Assembly: GCF_002921135.1 (NCBI RefSeq)
Contig: NZ_PQVJ01000006.1
Span: 62,001 to 126,000 of the forward strand
Reading direction: 5' to 3'
From: Avibacterium gallinarum
GTDB taxonomy: Bacteria > Pseudomonadota > Gammaproteobacteria > Enterobacterales > Pasteurellaceae
Length of the DNA stretch: 64,000 nucleotides
Positions 18,524 through 29,732 of the stretch are shown here, piece by piece (position 1 is the first letter of the stretch; every line of letters begins with the position of its first letter). Below the pieces are notes generated by a model. The model was not told the origin of the DNA. It saw nothing but the letters and a program-made list of their open reading frames with translations, and made no database searches. The position numbers and the translations under genes are program-made.

Positions 18524-18820
18524 TTAAGCTTTTGGCTTAGATTTTTCTACACGAGAACGCAATTTCTGACCGGGTTTGAACACCACAACACGGCGCGCAG
18601 AAACGGGAACACTTTCCCCTGTTTTGGGGTTGCGTCCAGGGCGAGAAGCCTTATCACGCAATTCAAAATTACCAAATCCTGATAATTTTACCTCCTGCCC
18701 GTTTTCGAGTGCGACACGAATTTCTTCAAAAAAACTTTCCACCAAGACTTTGGCATCACGTTTATTTAGATTATGCTTTTCAATTAAGCTATCGGCTAAT
18801 TCAACTTTGGTCAATGTCAT
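18524..18820 (-). CDS. ihfA: Integration host factor alpha subunit
   Basis: IHF-alpha, with IHF-beta, bends DNA at specific sites. The 98-aa protein has the HU/IHF fold markers [39 protein letters not shown] with the DNA-intercalating Arg-Pro-Gly-Arg-Asn-Pro arm, and [14 protein letters not shown]. Its start is 4 bp after the pheT stop, the conserved pheST-ihfA arrangement. Confidence 0.97.
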   Translation of the reverse strand: MTLTKVELADSLIEKHNLNKRDAKVLVESFFEEIRVALENGQEVKLSGFGNFELRDKASRPGRNPKTGESVPVSARRVVVFKPGQKLRSRVEKSKPKA

Positions 18821-18824
18821 AATA

Positions 18825-21212
18825 TTAATCTCTCAAATAAGCATCAAATCGTTGTTTTAATGCGTCTAATACCGCTGAAATTACCGCATTAATCTCTTTC
18901 TCTTCAAGGGTTTTATCCGTGTCTTGAATGGTTAAGCTAATGGCTAAACTTTTCTTACCTTCTGGTAAATTCGCCCCTTGGTAAACATCAAATAAACTTA
19001 CGTTTACAAGCTGTTTTCCGCCCGCTTGACGACATACTTCTAACACATCGCCCGCTGGTGTTGCGCTATCCACTACAACCGCCAAATCACGTTTATTTGC
19101 AGGGAAACGAGAAATTTCTTTGGCATTTGGAACAGGTCTTTCTGCAATGGCAGCCCATTCAATTTCAAATACGATAGGTTTACCAGATAAACCAAGCTGT
19201 TGCACCACTTTTGGATGCACCGTGCCAATATAACCGATTTCTTTATCGTCTAACATAATGGCAGCAGATTGCCCTGGGTGTAACGCTGGATATGATTTTG
19301 CTACAAAACGCAAACGATTTCCAGCCTTTGTTAGTGATAAAATGCGTTCTAAATCCCCTTTTAGATCAAAGAAATCCACATTTTCGCCTTTTTGTTCCCA
19401 ATGAACAGGGCGTTTATCTCCCACAATGGCTGCACCCAGTACATATTCTTGACGAACGCCGCTTTCTGCTTGGCTATCAGGAATAAAGCGTAAGCCGCCT
19501 TCAAAAATACGCACACGGCTTTGTTGGCGATTTTGGTTGTAAGCAATGGTTGTAAGCAAGCCCGGTAATAAAGACACGCGCATTGCCGACATTTCACGCG
19601 AAATTGGGTTTGGCAGAATTAATGCTTCTTGCTCTGGGTATAATAATTGCTGAACTTCTGGATCAACAAAGCTATAAGACACAATTTCTTGATAATCGCT
19701 ATCGACAAATGCGGTACGCACACGCACCAATTCTAATAAACTTTCAGGCATTGGTTTCATTTGTAAATGCGCTAATGGGGCATTGTTCGGAATATTGTTA
19801 TAACCGTAAATGCGCGCCACTTCTTCGATTAAGTCTTCTTCAATCTCAATATCAAAACGCCAGCTTGGTGAAATGGCTGTCCATAAACCGTCTTGGTAGC
19901 TCACTTGCAAGCCTAAGCGTTGCAAAATGTCTGTAACGGTTTCTGTTGGAATATGATGTCCTAATAAGTGATCTAATTTTTCACGGCGTAATTGCACCTG
20001 TTTTACTTTTGGTAAATTGGCTTCGCTCACCACTTCGCAAATTTCACCCGCTTCGCCACCACAAATCTCTAACAATAAGGCGGTTGCACGCTCCATTGCT
20101 TTGTGTTGAAGATTGAAATCCACACCACGTTCAAAACGGTGTGAAGAATCGGTATGCAAGCCATATTGTCTAGCGCGTCCTGTAATGGCTAATGGCGCAA
20201 AGAATGCAGCTTCAAGAATCACATCTTTGGTTTCGGCATTCACACCACTGGCTTCGCCACCAAAAATACCCGCCATCGCTAATGGGCCATTTTGATCGGC
20301 AATTACTAAAGTATTTGATTGAAGTTTGGCGGTTGTGCCATCTAACAGCACCAATTCTTCGCCTTCTTTTGCCATACGCACTTGCACTGGCTGTGCCACT
20401 TTTGCCGCATCAAAGGCGTGCATTGGTTGGCCAAGCTCAAGTAAGATGTAATTGGTAATATCCACTACGGGATCGATAGAACGAATACCGCAACGGCGTA
20501 ATTTTTCTTGCATCCAAATTGGCGTTGGGGCTTTCACATTCACATTTTTCACCACACGCAATAAATAACGTGGGCAAGCTTCAGGTGCTAACACCTCAAT
20601 TTGTGCTTTATCTGCAATGGTTGCTGCAACAGGCTTGATTTCAGGGGCATTAACAGCTTGCTGATTAACCACGCCCACTTCACGGGCAATTCCTGCAATG
20701 CTTAAACAGTCCGCACGGTTTGGCGTTAAGCTAATTTCTACACTGTTATCGTTTAATTGCAAATACTCACGTAAATCTGTACCAATTGGCGCATCTGCGG
20801 GCAATTCGATGATGCCATTGTGATCGTCTGAAATGCCTAATTCGCTGAATGAGCATAACATTCCTTCAGAAGGCTGACCGCGTAATTTGGTTTTCTTAAT
20901 TTTAAAATCACCCGGTAGCACTGCCCCTTCTACCGCACAAGCCACTTTTAAGCCTTGACGGCAATTTGGTGCACCGCAGACGATGTCTAACAAACGATCA
21001 CCGCCTACATTCACTTTGGTTACGCGTAATTTATCCGCATCAGGGTGTTGCGCACATTCCACCACTTCCCCTACGACAACGCCACTAAATTCGCCGGCAA
21101 CAGGTTCAACGCCATCGACTTCTAGCCCAAGCATTGTAATTTGATCACATAATTGTTCCGTGCTAACGGCAGGATTCACCCATTCACGCACCCATAATTC
21201 ACTAAATTTCAT
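18825..21212 (-). CDS. pheT: Phenylalanine-tRNA ligase beta subunit
   Basis: PheT with PheS forms the alpha2-beta2 enzyme that charges tRNA-Phe. The 795-aa length equals E. coli PheT. Domains seen are the N-terminal EMAP/OB-like tRNA-binding region ([35 protein letters not shown]), the B3/B4 editing region with [10 protein letters not shown], the B5 region, and the C-terminal anticodon-binding domain ([15 protein letters not shown]). It follows pheS after about 33 bp. Confidence 0.97.
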   Translation of the reverse strand: MKFSELWVREWVNPAVSTEQLCDQITMLGLEVDGVEPVAGEFSGVVVGEVVECAQHPDADKLRVTKVNVGGDRLLDIVCGAPNCRQGLKVACAVEGAVLPGDFKIKKTKLRGQPSEGMLCSFSELGISDDHNGIIELPADAPIGTDLREYLQLNDNSVEISLTPNRADCLSIAGIAREVGVVNQQAVNAPEIKPVAATIADKAQIEVLAPEACPRYLLRVVKNVNVKAPTPIWMQEKLRRCGIRSIDPVVDITNYILLELGQPMHAFDAAKVAQPVQVRMAKEGEELVLLDGTTAKLQSNTLVIADQNGPLAMAGIFGGEASGVNAETKDVILEAAFFAPLAITGRARQYGLHTDSSHRFERGVDFNLQHKAMERATALLLEICGGEAGEICEVVSEANLPKVKQVQLRREKLDHLLGHHIPTETVTDILQRLGLQVSYQDGLWTAISPSWRFDIEIEEDLIEEVARIYGYNNIPNNAPLAHLQMKPMPESLLELVRVRTAFVDSDYQEIVSYSFVDPEVQQLLYPEQEALILPNPISREMSAMRVSLLPGLLTTIAYNQNRQQSRVRIFEGGLRFIPDSQAESGVRQEYVLGAAIVGDKRPVHWEQKGENVDFFDLKGDLERILSLTKAGNRLRFVAKSYPALHPGQSAAIMLDDKEIGYIGTVHPKVVQQLGLSGKPIVFEIEWAAIAERPVPNAKEISRFPANKRDLAVVVDSATPAGDVLEVCRQAGGKQLVNVSLFDVYQGANLPEGKKSLAISLTIQDTDKTLEEKEINAVISAVLDALKQRFDAYLRD

Positions 21213-21245
21213 ATTCTTTCTCTACATTAATATTTCGGTTTTCTA

Positions 21246-22244
<999 letters not shown>

Positions 22245-22310
22245 CTAATAACAATCTAACATTTGAAAAATTTCCTAATGATAATACTAACGCCTTAAAA
22301 AATCACGTTT

Positions 22311-23009
22311 TTATTGTGGCTTTTCACAATTATTCTCCCTTTCCCATTGCTGAATTTTTTCTTGCACGGAAAGTGCGGTGAAAAATTTGCCTGTTTTTGG
22401 CAGAGTTTTCACATTGATCCACTGGTCTTTGTAAGTAAATTTCAGCTGATAACAATGCAAATAAGTGCGGTCGGATTTTTGTTTATTTCCGCCATAAAGT
22501 TCATCACCTAAAATCGGGCTACCTAGGCTTTTCATCGCCACGCGTAACTGGTGCGTTTTGCCTGTTTGCGGAAACAAAATAAAAAGGCGTAAATTTGGCT
22601 CGCAGCTTAGGGAAGAAAAACGCGTGATGGCAGGGTTTTCCTTGCTTTGGCATAATTTCCAAGTACCATTGCGAGATTTTTGCATATCTCCCACAATTCG
22701 CCCTTGCTTTTTCTTTGGCTTTTCGGTGGATAACGCCAGATAGGTTTTCTCGATGCGATGATCGGCAAATAGCCCTGACAAGGTTGCCGCCGCCTGTTTA
22801 TTCAACGCCAAGATTAACAACCCAGAAGTCACCTTATCTAACCGATGCACTAGCCACACTTGGGGCAAATTTAATTGCTGAGCCACTAAGGTGGTTAGAC
22901 CAAGCGCCTGATCATCTTTATGCACGGAAATGCCACAAGGCTTGTGAATAATGATAAAATCGGCGTGCTGAAAAACAATGTCGAACATTGGCGTTGTGAT
23001 CTCTGGCAT
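22311..23009 (-). CDS. RluA-family RNA pseudouridine synthase
   Basis: A 232-aa protein with the RluA signature VHRLDKVTSGLLILALNK, catalytic Asp58, N-terminal IIHKPCGISVHKDD, and C-terminal TGKTHQLRVAMKSLGSPILGDELYGG. No S4 domain is present. It fits the short RluA-like group found in Pasteurellaceae and vibrios whose RNA target is not settled. The ribosome site is weak for both candidate ATGs (23009 and 22988), so the first seven residues are uncertain. It is divergent from cls, 34 bp away. Confidence 0.85.
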   Translation of the reverse strand: MPEITTPMFDIVFQHADFIIIHKPCGISVHKDDQALGLTTLVAQQLNLPQVWLVHRLDKVTSGLLILALNKQAAATLSGLFADHRIEKTYLALSTEKPKKKQGRIVGDMQKSRNGTWKLCQSKENPAITRFSSLSCEPNLRLFILFPQTGKTHQLRVAMKSLGSPILGDELYGGNKQKSDRTYLHCYQLKFTYKDQWINVKTLPKTGKFFTALSVQEKIQQWERENNCEKPQ

Positions 23010-23043
23010 AATTAGATGTTTATAAAAGTGCGGTTAAAAATAA

Positions 23044-24507
23044 ATGAATTTTACTTTTCAACAGATTATAGCATATCTCGTCCCTGTCCTGATTTGGATT
23101 TTGACCATTTCTATCACAATGCGATTAGTGATAAAAAAACAATCGGTTTCAGCCACCCTTTCTTGGTTGATGATTATTTATCTCGTGCCAGTGGTGGGCA
23201 TTATCGCTTATTTAGTGTTTGGTGAAGTGAAATTAGGCACAAAACGGGCAAAAGCATTTCGTTTGCTTGCCCCCAAATTTAACCAGTGGTTTGGCGATTT
23301 TTCGCAATGTCCGCAATTAATTAATCATCACAACACCCTGCTTTATCGCCCCATTTTTGACTTAGCCAAAAGTCGCTTAAATATCCCTTGTGTGCTGGGT
23401 AATGAGCTACATATTTTAGACACGCCAGAAAGCATTATTAAAAGCATTATTCAAGATATTCACCAAGCCCAACACAGCATTAATATGGTGTTTTATATTT
23501 GGTGGAATGGCGGCTTAGTGGAAGAGGTGCAGAACGCGCTAATTAGCGCACAACAGCGTGGTGTTACGGTGCGGATATTGGTGGATAGCGTAGGCAGCCG
23601 TCAATTTCTAAAAAGCAAAAATTACCGCAAAATGAAAGAAAGTGGCATTGAGATCACCGAAGCGCTACACGTTAATTTACTGCGTATGTTTTTTAGTCGT
23701 ATTGATTTACGCCAGCACCGCAAAATTATTGTGATCGATAATCAAATTGCTTACACCGGCAGTATGAATATGGTTGATCCAAAATATTTCAAACAAAATA
23801 GCCACGTTGGCGAATGGGTTGATATTATGGTGCGTATTAACGGCCCTGTTTCTGCCGTGCTAAATGGGCTATATGCGTGGGATTGGCAAATTGAAAGCGA
23901 TAAAGAAATTCCCTTGCAGTTGCCAGATTGCCCTTTGCTACCTATTGATCAAAATAACTCGCACGCCGTGCAAATTCTTGCCACAGGCCCGGGCTTTCCT
24001 GATGATTTAATGGCGCAATCCCTTTCTATTGCGATTTTTTCCGCACGCCAAAGCATCACCATTACTTCACCTTATTTTGTGCCAAGCCATAGCATTGCTG
24101 AAGCCTTACGCATTGCGGCGTTACGTGGTATTGACGTTACGCTGATTCTTCCAAAGAAAAACGATTCTTTAATGGTAAGCTGGGCGAGCCGTACCTTTTT
24201 TGAAGATCTGCTTGCCGCAGGGGTGAAAATTTATCAATTTGAGCAAGGCTTATTACATACTAAAAGCGTGTTGATTGATAACCGCCTTGCCCTTGTTGGC
24301 ACGGTAAATATGGATATGCGCAGTTTTATGCTGAATTTTGAAGTCACAATGGTGGTGGAAGATCAAAGTTTTGCCAATGAAGTAACCCAATTGCAACAGC
24401 ACTACCGCCAAAGTTCTTCTTTATTAACCTATGAAAACTGGGTAAAACGCCCTGTTTATCAGCAGGTTATCGAACGCTTATTTTTCTTATTTAGCCCGCT
24501 TTTATAA
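23044..24507 (+). CDS. cls: Cardiolipin synthase
   Basis: Cls joins phosphatidylglycerol molecules to make cardiolipin in the inner membrane. The 487-aa protein has two N-terminal membrane segments (residues about 8-28 and 38-60). Two phospholipase D HKD motifs follow: His225-Lys227-Asp232 (QHRKIIVIDN) and His405-Lys407-Asp412 (LHTKSVLIDN). Each is followed by a GS/GT-x-N motif. The length and layout are those of ClsA. Little ribosome-site sequence is seen before the ATG. Confidence 0.94.
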   Translation: MNFTFQQIIAYLVPVLIWILTISITMRLVIKKQSVSATLSWLMIIYLVPVVGIIAYLVFGEVKLGTKRAKAFRLLAPKFNQWFGDFSQCPQLINHHNTLLYRPIFDLAKSRLNIPCVLGNELHILDTPESIIKSIIQDIHQAQHSINMVFYIWWNGGLVEEVQNALISAQQRGVTVRILVDSVGSRQFLKSKNYRKMKESGIEITEALHVNLLRMFFSRIDLRQHRKIIVIDNQIAYTGSMNMVDPKYFKQNSHVGEWVDIMVRINGPVSAVLNGLYAWDWQIESDKEIPLQLPDCPLLPIDQNNSHAVQILATGPGFPDDLMAQSLSIAIFSARQSITITSPYFVPSHSIAEALRIAALRGIDVTLILPKKNDSLMVSWASRTFFEDLLAAGVKIYQFEQGLLHTKSVLIDNRLALVGTVNMDMRSFMLNFEVTMVVEDQSFANEVTQLQQHYRQSSSLLTYENWVKRPVYQQVIERLFFLFSPLL

Positions 24508-24559
24508 GGCATAAGTGCGGTGTAAATTTTCCAACTTTTTAAGCATTTTAAGGATTGCA

Positions 24560-25201
24560 ATGAAAAAACAGCTCACTTTTTATTTAGTTCGCCACGGACG
24601 CACCGTTTGGAATGAACAAGGTTTATTACAAGGACAAGGCGATTCTCCACTAATCGCCGAAGGGATTGAGGGGGCAATGAAAACAGGCGAACACTTAGCC
24701 AACGTGCCTTTTGTCGCCGCCTATTCAAGCGTGTTAAAACGCGCGATGGATACCACGCAATACATTATTGGCGAGCGCAATATTCCTTTCTTTCAGCATA
24801 AAGGCTTAAACGAACATTTCTTTGGCAGCTGGGAGGGCGTGTTGGTGGATAGCATTCGTCAAAGCGAAGAATTTCAACAAATGACCAAAGATCCTGCGAA
24901 TTATCAAGCCAAAAGCAACGGCGGCGAAACCTTTACTGAACTGGCTGAGCGAGCAATGCAGGCGGTTTATGACATTATCAATGTGCATAACAAAGGCAAT
25001 ATTTTATTGGTTTCCCACGGACATACATTGCGTTTATTGCTTGCCCTATTTGACGGCTCAACCTGGCAAAACCACCGTGAAAATCCACGAGTAATCCGTT
25101 TGGATAACACGTCCATTAGCATTGTTCACTATGAGCAAGCGGAAAACGAAAATGTAGGGCGTTTTGTGTTGGAAACGGTGAATAGCACAGCGCATTTGTA
25201 G
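24560..25201 (+). CDS. Histidine phosphatase (phosphoglycerate mutase-like) family protein
   Basis: A 213-aa protein with the phosphohistidine motif FYLVRHGRTVWNE (His12), the second catalytic block LLVSHGHTLR (His153), and Glu85-region NEHFFGSWEG. The family includes GpmB, alpha-ribazole phosphatase and broad phosphatases. The substrate cannot be assigned. AAGGATTGCA before the ATG at 24560 sets the start; an in-frame ATG 45 bp upstream lies inside a USS-bearing spacer. The gene follows cls by 52 bp on the same strand. Confidence 0.85.
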   Translation: MKKQLTFYLVRHGRTVWNEQGLLQGQGDSPLIAEGIEGAMKTGEHLANVPFVAAYSSVLKRAMDTTQYIIGERNIPFFQHKGLNEHFFGSWEGVLVDSIRQSEEFQQMTKDPANYQAKSNGGETFTELAERAMQAVYDIINVHNKGNILLVSHGHTLRLLLALFDGSTWQNHRENPRVIRLDNTSISIVHYEQAENENVGRFVLETVNSTAHL

Positions 25202-25247
25202 TATTTTTTGTAAGGCGTTAGGCCGAAGCCATATTTAATGGCGAAAA

Positions 25248-25288
25248 AAAGTGCGGTAGAAAAATTCTGATTTTTTGCACCGCACTTT
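25248..25288. terminator. Bidirectional USS-dyad terminator
   Basis: AAAGTGCGGT (25248-25257) and ACCGCACTTT (25279-25288) lie between two convergent genes. Confidence 0.75.
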
Positions 25289-25336
25289 AATAATCATTTA
25301 GATTGAAACGAATGAATTTCGCTTACTTCATCTACT

Positions 25337-26062
25337 CTACTTCACCCATTCCGTTTGCAGATAAGTTAAGCGTTCAATATTAGTAATGTAATGCCCCAAT
25401 TCTTGTTCTTCAGGGCGATGCACATAGGGAATTTGCCCGAGCAACGGTGCGTCAATTTTTTCACTCAGCATTTCAATAATTTCCGCATAATGGGCTAAGC
25501 CTGGGTTAATGCGATTGGCGATCCAACCCACTAAGGGCAAGCCCGATTGTTGAATGGATTGTGCGGTCAGCAATGCGTGATTAATGCAACCCTCTTTAAT
25601 GCCAACCACCAGCACTACAGGCATTTTGTGCGAAATAGCCCAGCTGGCAAAGCTGTATTCCTTATTCATCGGCGTTAGCCAACCAAATGCTCCCTCCACT
25701 AACACAGATTGATAACGCTGCGTCAGCGCGCTGAGATCGGCATTAATTTTTTTTATATCAATACGTTGCCCGTCTTCACTTAACATAGGCAAACTGTGCG
25801 AAAAGCTATAACTATTCACATTTTGGTAGGTTACATTTTCTTTTGTGGCATCGATTAAGGTTAGCACATCAGAATTATTTTCTAGCCCATAATCACTATC
25901 TACTGTGCTTTCGCAATAAGACCAATCTTCTTGACAACAGGCTATGGGCTTATAGCCGACAATCTGAATACCTTGATTTTGCAACGCTTGGATAATGGCA
26001 CGGCTGGATACGGTTTTCCCTACATTCGTATCTGTGCCGGTAACAAAAAAGCAGCTCATCAT
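25337..26062 (-). CDS. bioD: Dethiobiotin synthetase (BioD2-like)
   Basis: BioD closes the ureido ring of dethiobiotin from diaminopelargonate, CO2 and ATP. The 241-aa protein has the P-loop GTDTNVGKT (9-17) and YKPIACC. VEGAFGWLTPMN corresponds to the family VEGAGGxxxP block. An upstream in-frame ATG at 26131 would overlap mlc. AAGGA before 26062 sets the start. The gene follows the Mlc-like regulator. In E. coli the second bioD gene (ynfK) is likewise next to mlc, so this is probably the bioD2-type copy. Activity is inferred. Confidence 0.85.
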   Translation of the reverse strand: MMSCFFVTGTDTNVGKTVSSRAIIQALQNQGIQIVGYKPIACCQEDWSYCESTVDSDYGLENNSDVLTLIDATKENVTYQNVNSYSFSHSLPMLSEDGQRIDIKKINADLSALTQRYQSVLVEGAFGWLTPMNKEYSFASWAISHKMPVVLVVGIKEGCINHALLTAQSIQQSGLPLVGWIANRINPGLAHYAEIIEMLSEKIDAPLLGQIPYVHRPEEQELGHYITNIERLTYLQTEWVK

Positions 26063-26124
26063 TTTTTTCCTTATGATCCAATTTGTGTTGAATTCTAAAG
26101 GAATTTCATCAGGAGAACATTGAG

Positions 26125-27348
26125 CTAACACAATTTTTCTTTATTTTTCAGTAGATCACCTAACAAACTGCCGTCATAAATCCCTTGTTTAATGGCGGCG
26201 GTTAATACTTCTGGGCTATTCCATTTATAACGGCTCGTTACCACTTCCACATCGCAATGATAAAGGGATAAGCGTTGATTTAAGCGGGCTAAGAAAATCT
26301 CTTTTGCTGCCAATAAACAGGTGTTTAACATCACTTTTTTAGAAGAAAACATATTCACTAAACACATTAAATGGTAAGCCGTTAAATCAGCAATATGATG
26401 AATAATATCAACGGCTTTCCCATCATTTTTTTGTGCCTGTTCACATAAAAAGTGGATTTTTTCAATATTATCAATTTGTTGATTGTTGGGATACGCCAAA
26501 TCAATCAATTTATAAATGGCTTTATGTGTTAGCTGATTGATGATTTGATTGCGTTCAATTTCAGGTAACTGATTATTAAGTTTATCCTGAATTGGGTTTA
26601 ATCTTGGGGTGATGAGTTTATCAATATTCATTTTCGGCTGTTTGTTACATCGTAACACATCACCTTGCGATAGCACGCTTAAATTTATCCGCTCATCAAG
26701 TTGTAAAAATAAAACGTGATCACAACCAATCACGCTGCCCACAGAGCTTTCAGCAAACAGCCAAGTTTGGAAATAATCCGTAACCATTACTGGCATTTTG
26801 AAATAAGGGTGAAATAAGGCTTTCAAATCTAAGGTGAGCTGACGATTGCCAAGCTGATAAACATAGCGTTCTTCACTGTCTAACTCCCCTGTTACCGCAA
26901 TGGAAAAAGTGATCACCTTATAAGGTTCAAGTTTTGTTTTTTCTAAAAACGCTTGCACATAGCTAACTAAAACCCGATCTAATTGGGCAAATTCTTCACG
27001 GCGTAAAGGAAAGGAATGTTCTGCCAGCGGTGTGCCATCTAATTCACAAAGAAAAATATCAAAGCGATCTTCGCTCAACACCGCACATAAAGACTGCCAG
27101 AAAAAAGGCGATACACATAAACCAATAGCTGGACGACCACGGTTTTCTGTATTTCGCACGGCTTTTTCAATAATTAACCGTTCGTTAATAAGCTGACGGG
27201 TTAAAGAAGTAATTGTCGCAGGGGCTAAGCGTGAGAGTTTTGAAAGGTCAATCCGCGAAATTTCTTCAAATTGCTCAATGAGTCGATACACTTTCCCTAG
27301 TTGCTGTAATTTTAAGACATACTTGTCTTGTTTTCTTTCCTTGATCAT
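26125..27348 (-). CDS. mlc: Mlc/NagC-type ROK regulator lacking the zinc motif
   Basis: A 407-aa ROK-family regulator. An N-terminal winged helix (ISRIDLSKLSRLAPATITSLTRQL) is followed by a degraded ROK sugar-kinase fold. The Mlc family normally has a zinc site, a His then CxCGxxGCLE, needed for DNA binding and inducer control. The matching stretch here reads KMNIDKLITPRLNPI, with no such cysteines. The neighbouring bioD matches the E. coli mlc-ynfK pair, so it is probably the orthologue of mlc. Because the zinc site is gone, its sensing or partner may differ. It is divergent from asnS. Confidence 0.72.
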   Translation of the reverse strand: MIKERKQDKYVLKLQQLGKVYRLIEQFEEISRIDLSKLSRLAPATITSLTRQLINERLIIEKAVRNTENRGRPAIGLCVSPFFWQSLCAVLSEDRFDIFLCELDGTPLAEHSFPLRREEFAQLDRVLVSYVQAFLEKTKLEPYKVITFSIAVTGELDSEERYVYQLGNRQLTLDLKALFHPYFKMPVMVTDYFQTWLFAESSVGSVIGCDHVLFLQLDERINLSVLSQGDVLRCNKQPKMNIDKLITPRLNPIQDKLNNQLPEIERNQIINQLTHKAIYKLIDLAYPNNQQIDNIEKIHFLCEQAQKNDGKAVDIIHHIADLTAYHLMCLVNMFSSKKVMLNTCLLAAKEIFLARLNQRLSLYHCDVEVVTSRYKWNSPEVLTAAIKQGIYDGSLLGDLLKNKEKLC

Positions 27349-27486
27349 AACGCCTCATCGTTGATTAATTAGTCGATTAAATTTTTGAAATGAAATAATT
27401 GTTTTTTATATCAGGTTGCGATCTAAAAACAAGTTATTTACTTCAATTTTGTGGGCGACTTCACAAAAACAATCGCACAATTCATT

Positions 27487-27515
27487 TTGGCAAATTTTCT
27501 GACTTGCGGTAAACT
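27487..27515 (+). promoter_or_regulatory. Promoter of asnS
   Basis: TTGGCA, 17-bp spacer, TAAACT, ending 39 bp before the ATG of asnS. Confidence 0.6.
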
Positions 27516-27554
27516 AGGCACGTTTTTACGCTAATTTTTTTGATTGAGGTTTAT

Positions 27555-28958
27555 ATGACACAAATTGCCCCTATCGTAGATGTATTACAAGGCAAAATTC
27601 AAATCGGTGATCAAGTTACCGTGCGTGGCTGGGTGCGTACTCGCCGCGATTCTAAAGCAGGGCTTTCTTTCCTTGCGGTGTATGACGGCTCTTGCTTCGA
27701 TCCTATCCAAGTGATCGTCAATAGCGACATTGCCAATTATCAAAATGAAATCCTACGCCTCACCACAGGCTGTTCGGTGATTGTAACAGGAACAGTGGTG
27801 GAATCCCCAGCACAAGGGCAAGCGGTGGAATTACAGGCGGAAAACGTGGAAGTAACAGGCTGGGTGGAAGATCCCGACACTTACCCAATGGCAGCTAAAC
27901 GCCATAGCATCGAATATTTGCGTGAAGTGGCACATTTACGCCCGCGTACCAACATTATCGGTGCAGTAGCACGTGTACGCCATTGCTTAGCCCAAGCGAT
28001 TCACCGTTTCTTCCACGAACAAGGCTTCTACTGGGTAGCTACCCCACTTATCACCGCTTCTGACACAGAGGGTGCTGGCGAAATGTTCCGTGTTTCCACC
28101 CTTGACTTAGAAAACCTGCCACGCACAGAACAAGGTGCGGTAGATTTTTCGCAAGATTTCTTCGGAAAAGAAGCGTTTTTAACCGTATCTGGTCAGCTAA
28201 ACGGCGAAACTTACGCTTGTGCATTAAGTAAAATCTATACCTTTGGCCCAACATTCCGTGCAGAAAATTCAAACACCACTCGCCACTTGGCAGAATTCTG
28301 GATGGTTGAGCCTGAAATCGCCTTTGCGGATCTAAACGATAACGCAAAACTTGCGGAAGATATGCTTAAATATGTGTTCCGTGCGGTATTAGATGAACGT
28401 AAAGATGACTTAAAATTCTTTGAAAAACACGTTGATAAAGACGTTATCAGCCGTTTAGAAAACTTCATTAATTCTGATTTTGCACAAATTGATTACACAG
28501 ATGCCATTGAAATCCTATTAAAATCAGGCAAAAAATTTGAATACCCAGTATCTTGGGGGATTGATTTGTCCTCAGAACACGAACGCTATTTAGCGGAAGA
28601 ATATTTCAAATCCCCAGTGGTGGTGAAAAACTATCCAAAAGACATCAAAGCGTTCTATATGCGCTTAAATGATGACGGCAAAACCGTGGCGGCAATGGAC
28701 GTATTAGCCCCAGGAATTGGTGAAATCATTGGTGGTTCGCAACGTGAAGAACGCCTAGATGTGCTAGATAAACGTATGCTTGAAATGGGTCTAAACCCAG
28801 AAGATTACTGGTGGTATCGCGATCTACGCCGCTACGGCACTGTGCCACATTCAGGCTTCGGTTTAGGTTTTGAACGTTTAATCGTTTATGTAACCGGCGT
28901 GCAAAATATCCGCGACGTGATCCCATTCCCACGCGCACCAAGAAACGCGAATTTCTAA
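27555..28958 (+). CDS. asnS: Asparagine-tRNA ligase
   Basis: AsnRS charges tRNA-Asn. The 467-aa protein has an N-terminal OB-fold anticodon domain ([26 protein letters not shown]). The class II core carries [28 protein letters not shown] and the C-terminal motif 3 [15 protein letters not shown]. Ending [15 protein letters not shown] is characteristic of AsnRS. GAGG before 27555 sets the start; an ATG 15 bp upstream lacks a ribosome site and does not match the family N-terminus. Confidence 0.97.
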   Translation: MTQIAPIVDVLQGKIQIGDQVTVRGWVRTRRDSKAGLSFLAVYDGSCFDPIQVIVNSDIANYQNEILRLTTGCSVIVTGTVVESPAQGQAVELQAENVEVTGWVEDPDTYPMAAKRHSIEYLREVAHLRPRTNIIGAVARVRHCLAQAIHRFFHEQGFYWVATPLITASDTEGAGEMFRVSTLDLENLPRTEQGAVDFSQDFFGKEAFLTVSGQLNGETYACALSKIYTFGPTFRAENSNTTRHLAEFWMVEPEIAFADLNDNAKLAEDMLKYVFRAVLDERKDDLKFFEKHVDKDVISRLENFINSDFAQIDYTDAIEILLKSGKKFEYPVSWGIDLSSEHERYLAEEYFKSPVVVKNYPKDIKAFYMRLNDDGKTVAAMDVLAPGIGEIIGGSQREERLDVLDKRMLEMGLNPEDYWWYRDLRRYGTVPHSGFGLGFERLIVYVTGVQNIRDVIPFPRAPRNANF

Positions 28959-28970
28959 AATTAAATGAAA

Positions 28971-29004
28971 AAAATGCGGTGATACAAAAAGTTCACCGCA
29001 TTTT
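28971..29004. terminator. Terminator of asnS built from decayed USS
   Basis: AAAATGCGGTGA pairs with TCACCGCATTTT (12-bp stem), followed by TTATT. The core is one base from a paired USS (AAGTGCGGT to AATGCGGT). It also faces the convergent ybjN-like gene. Confidence 0.8.
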
Positions 29005-29016
29005 TTATTCTTTCAT

Positions 29017-29394
29017 CTAGTCTTCTACAAACTCAAAAATATCAATTGTTCTAACAGCATTTAACATACTAGATACGCCTTTTACGATTCTCGCTTTGGA
29101 TAATCTCTCACCAAGTGCAGGCAAAGTGATAGAGAATGAAAGTTTATTTGCCTCGTCAACATATAAACACCCTAATCTATGGTTTGCATTCCAATCATTC
29201 ACTTTTTCTAAAGATAACATAGGCATAGCTACTACATAAACCAGTTGAATATCGCCATTTTCATACAACGCAATAAGATAGTTATTTCCATTAACCTTTA
29301 ATACTGCGATATCTTCTTTCACTATAGTGACTGAACGATATCCTTCATCTAACAGAATTTCTTTTATTTCCTCTGCGGTATATTGATTACTCAT
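29017..29394 (-). CDS. YbjN domain-containing protein
   Basis: A 125-aa protein resembling the YbjN (type III secretion chaperone-like) fold. It has an N-terminal MSNQYTAEEIKEILLDEGYRSV and the middle block LEKVNDWNANHRLGCLYVDE, in which a conserved NxWN-like motif is followed by a strand. YbjN proteins act as soluble accessory or regulatory factors; no reaction is known. GGAGGAATTT sets the start at 29394. That start overlaps the stop of the upstream 61-aa gene by 8 bp (ATGAGTAA), so the two are coupled. Confidence 0.7.
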   Translation of the reverse strand: MSNQYTAEEIKEILLDEGYRSVTIVKEDIAVLKVNGNNYLIALYENGDIQLVYVVAMPMLSLEKVNDWNANHRLGCLYVDEANKLSFSITLPALGERLSKARIVKGVSSMLNAVRTIDIFEFVED

Positions 29395-29572
29395 AAATTC
29401 CTCCTCCATTTGAATTGCGAGTTGGGGTTACAGACATTTTGTCACGCATTTGGGCGGATAAATCAGTATCATAGCTTAATTTATCGGCAGGTTTAGTCAG
29501 ATCATATTGGTATTTATTACCAAAACTATCTTTATAAAGAGTAGTTCCATTCTCTAAAATTGGAATAAGCAT
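29387..29572 (-). CDS. Small hypothetical protein (61 aa) coupled to the YbjN-like gene
   Basis: Not recognised. It begins MLIPILENGTTLYKDSFGNKY, is polar without a membrane segment, and ends NSNGGGIYE. TAGGAGCT eight bases before the ATG is a strong ribosome site, and the ATGAGTAA overlap with the next gene argues that it is truly translated. Base composition is AT-rich relative to asnS and recD. A toxin-immunity or regulator-partner role is possible from the layout only. Confidence 0.6.
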   Translation of the reverse strand: MLIPILENGTTLYKDSFGNKYQYDLTKPADKLSYDTDLSAQMRDKMSVTPTRNSNGGGIYE

Positions 29573-29639
29573 TTTAGCTCCTATAAATTTAGTATTTAAA
29601 TTATTTTAAACGCACAAATATTTTTATTTGCAGGAGTGT

Positions 29640-29732
29640 TTGTTATCTCTGTAAAGAGATAACAACAGGGAGTATACTCCCGCTAAAAACGTTCAAGAAA
29701 ACAAGCTAAAAAATACTGGTAGTATCGCGATA
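29640..29732. promoter_or_regulatory. Cluster of three palindromes upstream of the small operon
   Basis: A gene-free stretch between recD and the 61-aa gene contains TTGTTATCTCT-GTAA-AGAGATAACAA (11-bp arms, 29640-29665). Three bases later comes a perfect 14-bp palindrome GGGAGTATACTCCC (29668-29681), then TATCGCGATA (29723-29732). TATACT inside the second could be a -10 for the minus-strand operon. They look like operators or RNA hairpins; no regulator is recognised. Confidence 0.55.

Noticed and set aside
26063-26131. Longer start for bioD
   Set aside because: It would overlap mlc by 7 bp and add residues unrelated to BioD, and a clear ribosome site precedes the internal ATG at 26062.
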